DNA of 64,000 nucleotides from Dicaeum eximium (lineage: Eukaryota > Chordata > Aves > Passeriformes > Dicaeidae), in contig VWZP01010904.1 in NCBI GenBank assembly GCA_013396995.1, positions 5,058,363-5,122,362 on the forward strand, read 5' to 3'. Shown here piece after piece: positions 61,001 to 64,000 of the stretch. Position numbers and translations under genes: made by a program. Positions within the stretch are counted from its first letter, which is position 1; the number at the start of each line of letters is the position of its first letter. Under the pieces are notes generated by a model. It made no database searches and was not told the origin of the DNA. It saw only the letters and a list, made by a program, of their open reading frames with translations.

Positions 61001-62918
61001 TTGTGCCCAGCAGACAGACAAAAAGGTAACTGTGGTGAGCATAGAAAACACTTCTGAGATTCAGCAGTCTGCCTTTAAAGTGCTCCTTGACAGTGAGCTC
61101 AGGAGTACTCAGAGTTCTCTGTCATGAAGGATGAGGAAATGCTGCTGTACTGGAACTTGAAAAATCATGCTATGTTAGACTTTGTTTGTTTGATGGCAGT
61201 GTTTTTATAGTAATCTCATTATTTTAAAAACCTGGGAATAGCACAGTTGTAATGTTGAACTCCATAGTCAAAGGAAGATCCATCAAAGCTAAACACTCAG
61301 TATGACTAAAAATATTTTCTCCTGCTTACTGTTCTTTTTTCAGCATCTTTGTCAGCCATGAAAGCACTTATGTCAGACAGTATCACCAAAAGGTAGAAAC
61401 TTCCCTTCTTTTTGTGCAAATCTATTACCAATGGCCTATGGAGGACTAATAATCACTTGCTTATTTAGTTCTGCCTCATTATTCAAACTGGAACTGTTAT
61501 TTGTAGCTTCCCAACATGCTTGTTGACTGAGTCTTACAGGTCAGGGTTCAGGATCAGAGATTAGCATTGATCAGAAAGGGATAGTTACTATTCACTGACA
61601 CTTTGGGTAGGAATGTCCTTACTCACATTACAGACAAAATGGTTTAATATCACATTAAATAAAACTTTTTTATCATAAGGCAGGTTTTGTGAAGACAAAT
61701 CATTGAAGAATAGGGTAGATATCAGGCCCCACCAAAATGTATGTGAGGCTAGAATTTCTTCTAACTACCCATGAGTTAAAACTCGAATAGCTAAGGAAAT
61801 GTAGACAGATGGCTAAAGAAAATGTAAGAGAGAAAGGAAAAAGAAGGAAAGAATTAGAAATGCAAAAGTTATTTGATAAATAGATAATGAAGAGAAAGGA
61901 GTCTGGAACATTTCTTAATTTGAAGACAGGAAGCTTTTTTAGGAAAGCAGGAAGTCACCGGAGAAGGAAAGAGAGCGAGAATGCAAAAATATGCCAGTAT
62001 CTCTTATGCTGTTGCTGAACTCTAAAACCAGCATGGCAAGATATTCAGCCAATCCAGAGAACAGAAACCTGTAGAAATCTGCATTGATCTCCATGAGCTG
62101 TGCTGGAGCCCAGATGAATAGGACAAACTGAATGGACTCTGTGTGGCCATAAGGATATACAGGATGTGCAGGACAATCAAATTGGGATGTGCCACGGCAT
62201 ATGTTAGAGAAATTGAACAAGTATGTATGAAAAACATGAAAGAGTGAACTGAGGTGTGTGGGCTGAGCTGGCATAGAGGTAGAATGAATTTCTGCACATA
62301 TCAAACAAATGGTTCGGTTGTTTTTATGATTTAGAAGATGAAAAAGGAGCTTTTTTTTACCATTGTTTTGCTTAGCAACAGCAACAAAGACAAGTACTCA
62401 GCTGGGACTGTCATTTGCTCAGCTCATTAAAATATTAAGAGAGAACACAGCAGAGCTCTGAGCCTGCAAAGCTGCCAAAATCAGGTTCCCAATATGCAGG
62501 GAAGGAGTGCTCAGAGTTTTTCTCCTTTTCTATTTTAGCCCTTATTGTCATCATTGAGGCAGAGTGCTTCCTGCTGTTAGTTTTCACTAAGTACTTTCTT
62601 GTGTCTCAAGTAAAGAGGCCTGGGGCACCATGTTCCAAGGCTTCTTCCACAAATAATACAGATTAATGTCCATCCCAGAAGACCTGTTCTATCAAGTTTC
62701 TTTTCCTTGAGTCCTCCTGTAGCCAAAGCAATGCAAAGTTCCCCTGCCTGCCGTGACTGCCTCATTTATATGAGAAGGATAATAGAACCAAAATTGAGAA
62801 GATAACTGAAGGATCTGAAGATATTGCAGCTTGTTTGATTGTCAGAGTATGTTGTGTAAAGGAGGAATTTGAGTAATTTCAAGGCATTCTGACTGACTTT
62901 ATGAAATTTTGTTAGTGT

Positions 62919-63475
62919 TGCTGTGGTGGGTTGACCCTGGCCAACAGCCAAGCACCCACACAGCTGCTCACTCATTTTTCCCCTCTCCCCTCTCTTTTTC
63001 TGAGATGGCAGAGAAAACAGAAACAGCAAAAGTGAGAAAAGTCATGGGTCAAAGCAAAAATAATTTAATAGGTGAAGAAAAAAGATGCGATGTCAAGTGA
63101 TGCAAAGGCACTCACCACCTCCAACGAGAAGACTGATGCCAAATCAGTGGCCACCTTCGAACAATCTCTCCTTCTTTGCTTTCTACCTCAGCTCTTATTG
63201 CTGAGCACAGCACCATATGGTACGGATCATCCCTTTGGCCACTTCAGGTCAGCTGTCCCCTGTGCTCCCTCCCAGCTTCCTGCCCGTGCCCTGCCTACTT
63301 GCTGGGGACAGAGTCGGGAAAAAGAAAAAGCCTTGATGTTGTGCAAGCAGAATTTAGCAGTAGCCAAAGCACTGGTGTGTTATCAACACTGTTTTAGCCA
63401 CAAAGTCAAAATGGCAGCTGTCACTGACTATAGTAACAGCAATAAAGTAGCCCTCAGTATCTCTGAGACCCAGTA
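62919..63475. mobile_element. Solo-type avian endogenous retroviral LTR, degenerate
   Basis: The segment opens with tgctgtggtgggttgaccct and agccaagcacccacacagct. It continues through a gtttaata-like block, caccatatggtacggatcat, ccctttggccacttcaggtc, ctcccagcttcctgcccgtg and gtgttatcaacactgtttta. This is the ordered signature of a common bird ERV LTR of roughly 550 bp. No retroviral genes flank it, so it is a solo LTR. The two ends are approximate and orientation was not settled. Reading frames inside it are incidental. Confidence 0.75.
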
Positions 63476-64000
63476 GCTATGGTGAACTTATGTACTCATA
63501 AATTGTGGATACAACTGGTACTACTAGAAAACAGAACAAAATGAAAGAGTGAAAATACTGATTTTAAAATGTGGCTCTTTTCATTTCACCTTGTAGTACA
63601 GTCTCTCATACTCAATACTCATTGCCTGACCCCACCTATAAGTTGAGGAAGAGTAGTGGCTTTGATAAGGTAAAGAAAGTAGTTTCCTGCATTTTTGTTT
63701 TTTCTTTTGTTGCTCCCTTTTAATTTAGGTTACCTTGGCTGTTTCTCTTCTTCTTCCCACAACTTCATTTTTGTTTTTCTTCCTGGTACATTCCTTTCTT
63801 TAACCTATCCATACCAATAAACCAGTAGGTTTCACCTCTGCTCTACTACAGCCTTTAGAGCCAGTGTATTCTTCTCTGCCCTCCAAAGAGGTGGAATGCT
63901 CCCTTCCTTTGGAGAGCCAGATTTTATCTAACCATCTTCTCATCTCCTAGCTCTAGAAAGATATGCTTTAAATATCCAGTATCCTAAAAAAAAAAAAAAA
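63476..64000. other. AT-rich tail of window
   Basis: Sequence after the LTR with no recognised gene. It ends in an A run of at least 14 bases (63987-64000) cut by the window edge. Confidence 0.6.

Larger units (their letters stand above)
41256..62918. other. Gene-poor AT-rich region upstream of ZNF770
   Basis: About 21.7 kb in which I recognise no protein-coding gene or structured RNA. Identified contents are an old CR1 (45555-46020), several 12-18 bp tandem duplications, a GC-richer possible dispersed repeat near 51690-52080, and an unassigned open frame (50039-50311). Long AT-rich intergenic space is usual upstream of ZNF770 in vertebrates. Confidence 0.7.

Noticed and set aside
63072..63476. 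134-codon plus-strand frame
   Set aside because: It lies wholly inside the LTR and shows no similarity to a viral or host protein.
1..64000. CRISPR arrays, bacterial operons, ribosome-binding sites, rRNA or tRNA genes
   Set aside because: The sequence is vertebrate nuclear DNA. No spaced direct-repeat array, rRNA or convincing tRNA cloverleaf was seen on reading either strand. A covariance-model scan would be needed to exclude small RNAs fully.
63987..64000. Terminal A run as the tail of a processed pseudogene
   Set aside because: The run is cut by the window end and no retrocopied coding sequence precedes it.

Overview
The window is vertebrate nuclear DNA and almost certainly comes from a bird. 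Evidence for this is the several 3'-truncated CR1-type LINE fragments in both orientations, one degenerate avian-type LTR, low overall repeat density, short introns, and CpG islands only at two promoters. I recognise two protein-coding genes, both on the minus strand: AQR (Aquarius, the intron-binding spliceosomal helicase) and ZNF770 (a C2H2 zinc-finger protein). They have the same order and orientation as on human chromosome 15q14, which supports both identifications.

Layout. 1-22,398: the 5' half of AQR. Nineteen coding exons, all with GT-AG boundaries and matching phases, add up to 2,022 nt, or 674 codons. The ATG is at 22,398, and the gene continues past the left edge, where the ATPase/helicase core should lie. 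22,050-22,760: the AQR CpG-island promoter, with an ETS-type site and a 79-bp tandem duplication just upstream of the start codon. 22,761-31,366: AT-rich intergenic DNA with no convincing gene and one possible degenerate LTR. 31,367-35,305: the ZNF770 terminal exon, holding the 3' UTR, an uninterrupted 731-codon reading frame and a short 5' UTR, with a splice acceptor at 35,305. 35,306 to about 39,900: the ZNF770 5' UTR intron with two old CR1 remnants. 39,750-40,250: the CpG-island promoter of ZNF770. 40,250-64,000: a gene-poor region with CR1 copies, one of them carrying a nested 99-bp insertion, one solo-type LTR near the right end and short local tandem duplications.

The two genes are not known to act in one pathway. 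AQR works in the spliceosome on intron RNA, and ZNF770 is a nuclear DNA-binding factor. Their adjacency is conserved synteny rather than an operon-like arrangement.

I found no clearly new biological system. The points most worth a second look are the GC/CpG-rich AQR exon 14 inside an AT-rich gene, the open frame running upstream of the AQR start through the promoter minisatellite, the four-fold duplicated two-finger module of ZNF770, the nested element inside a CR1, and a short Cys-motif reading frame at 50,039-50,311 ending at a donor-like site. No database or alignment search was run. Family names come from recognition of translated sequence and repeat consensus features.
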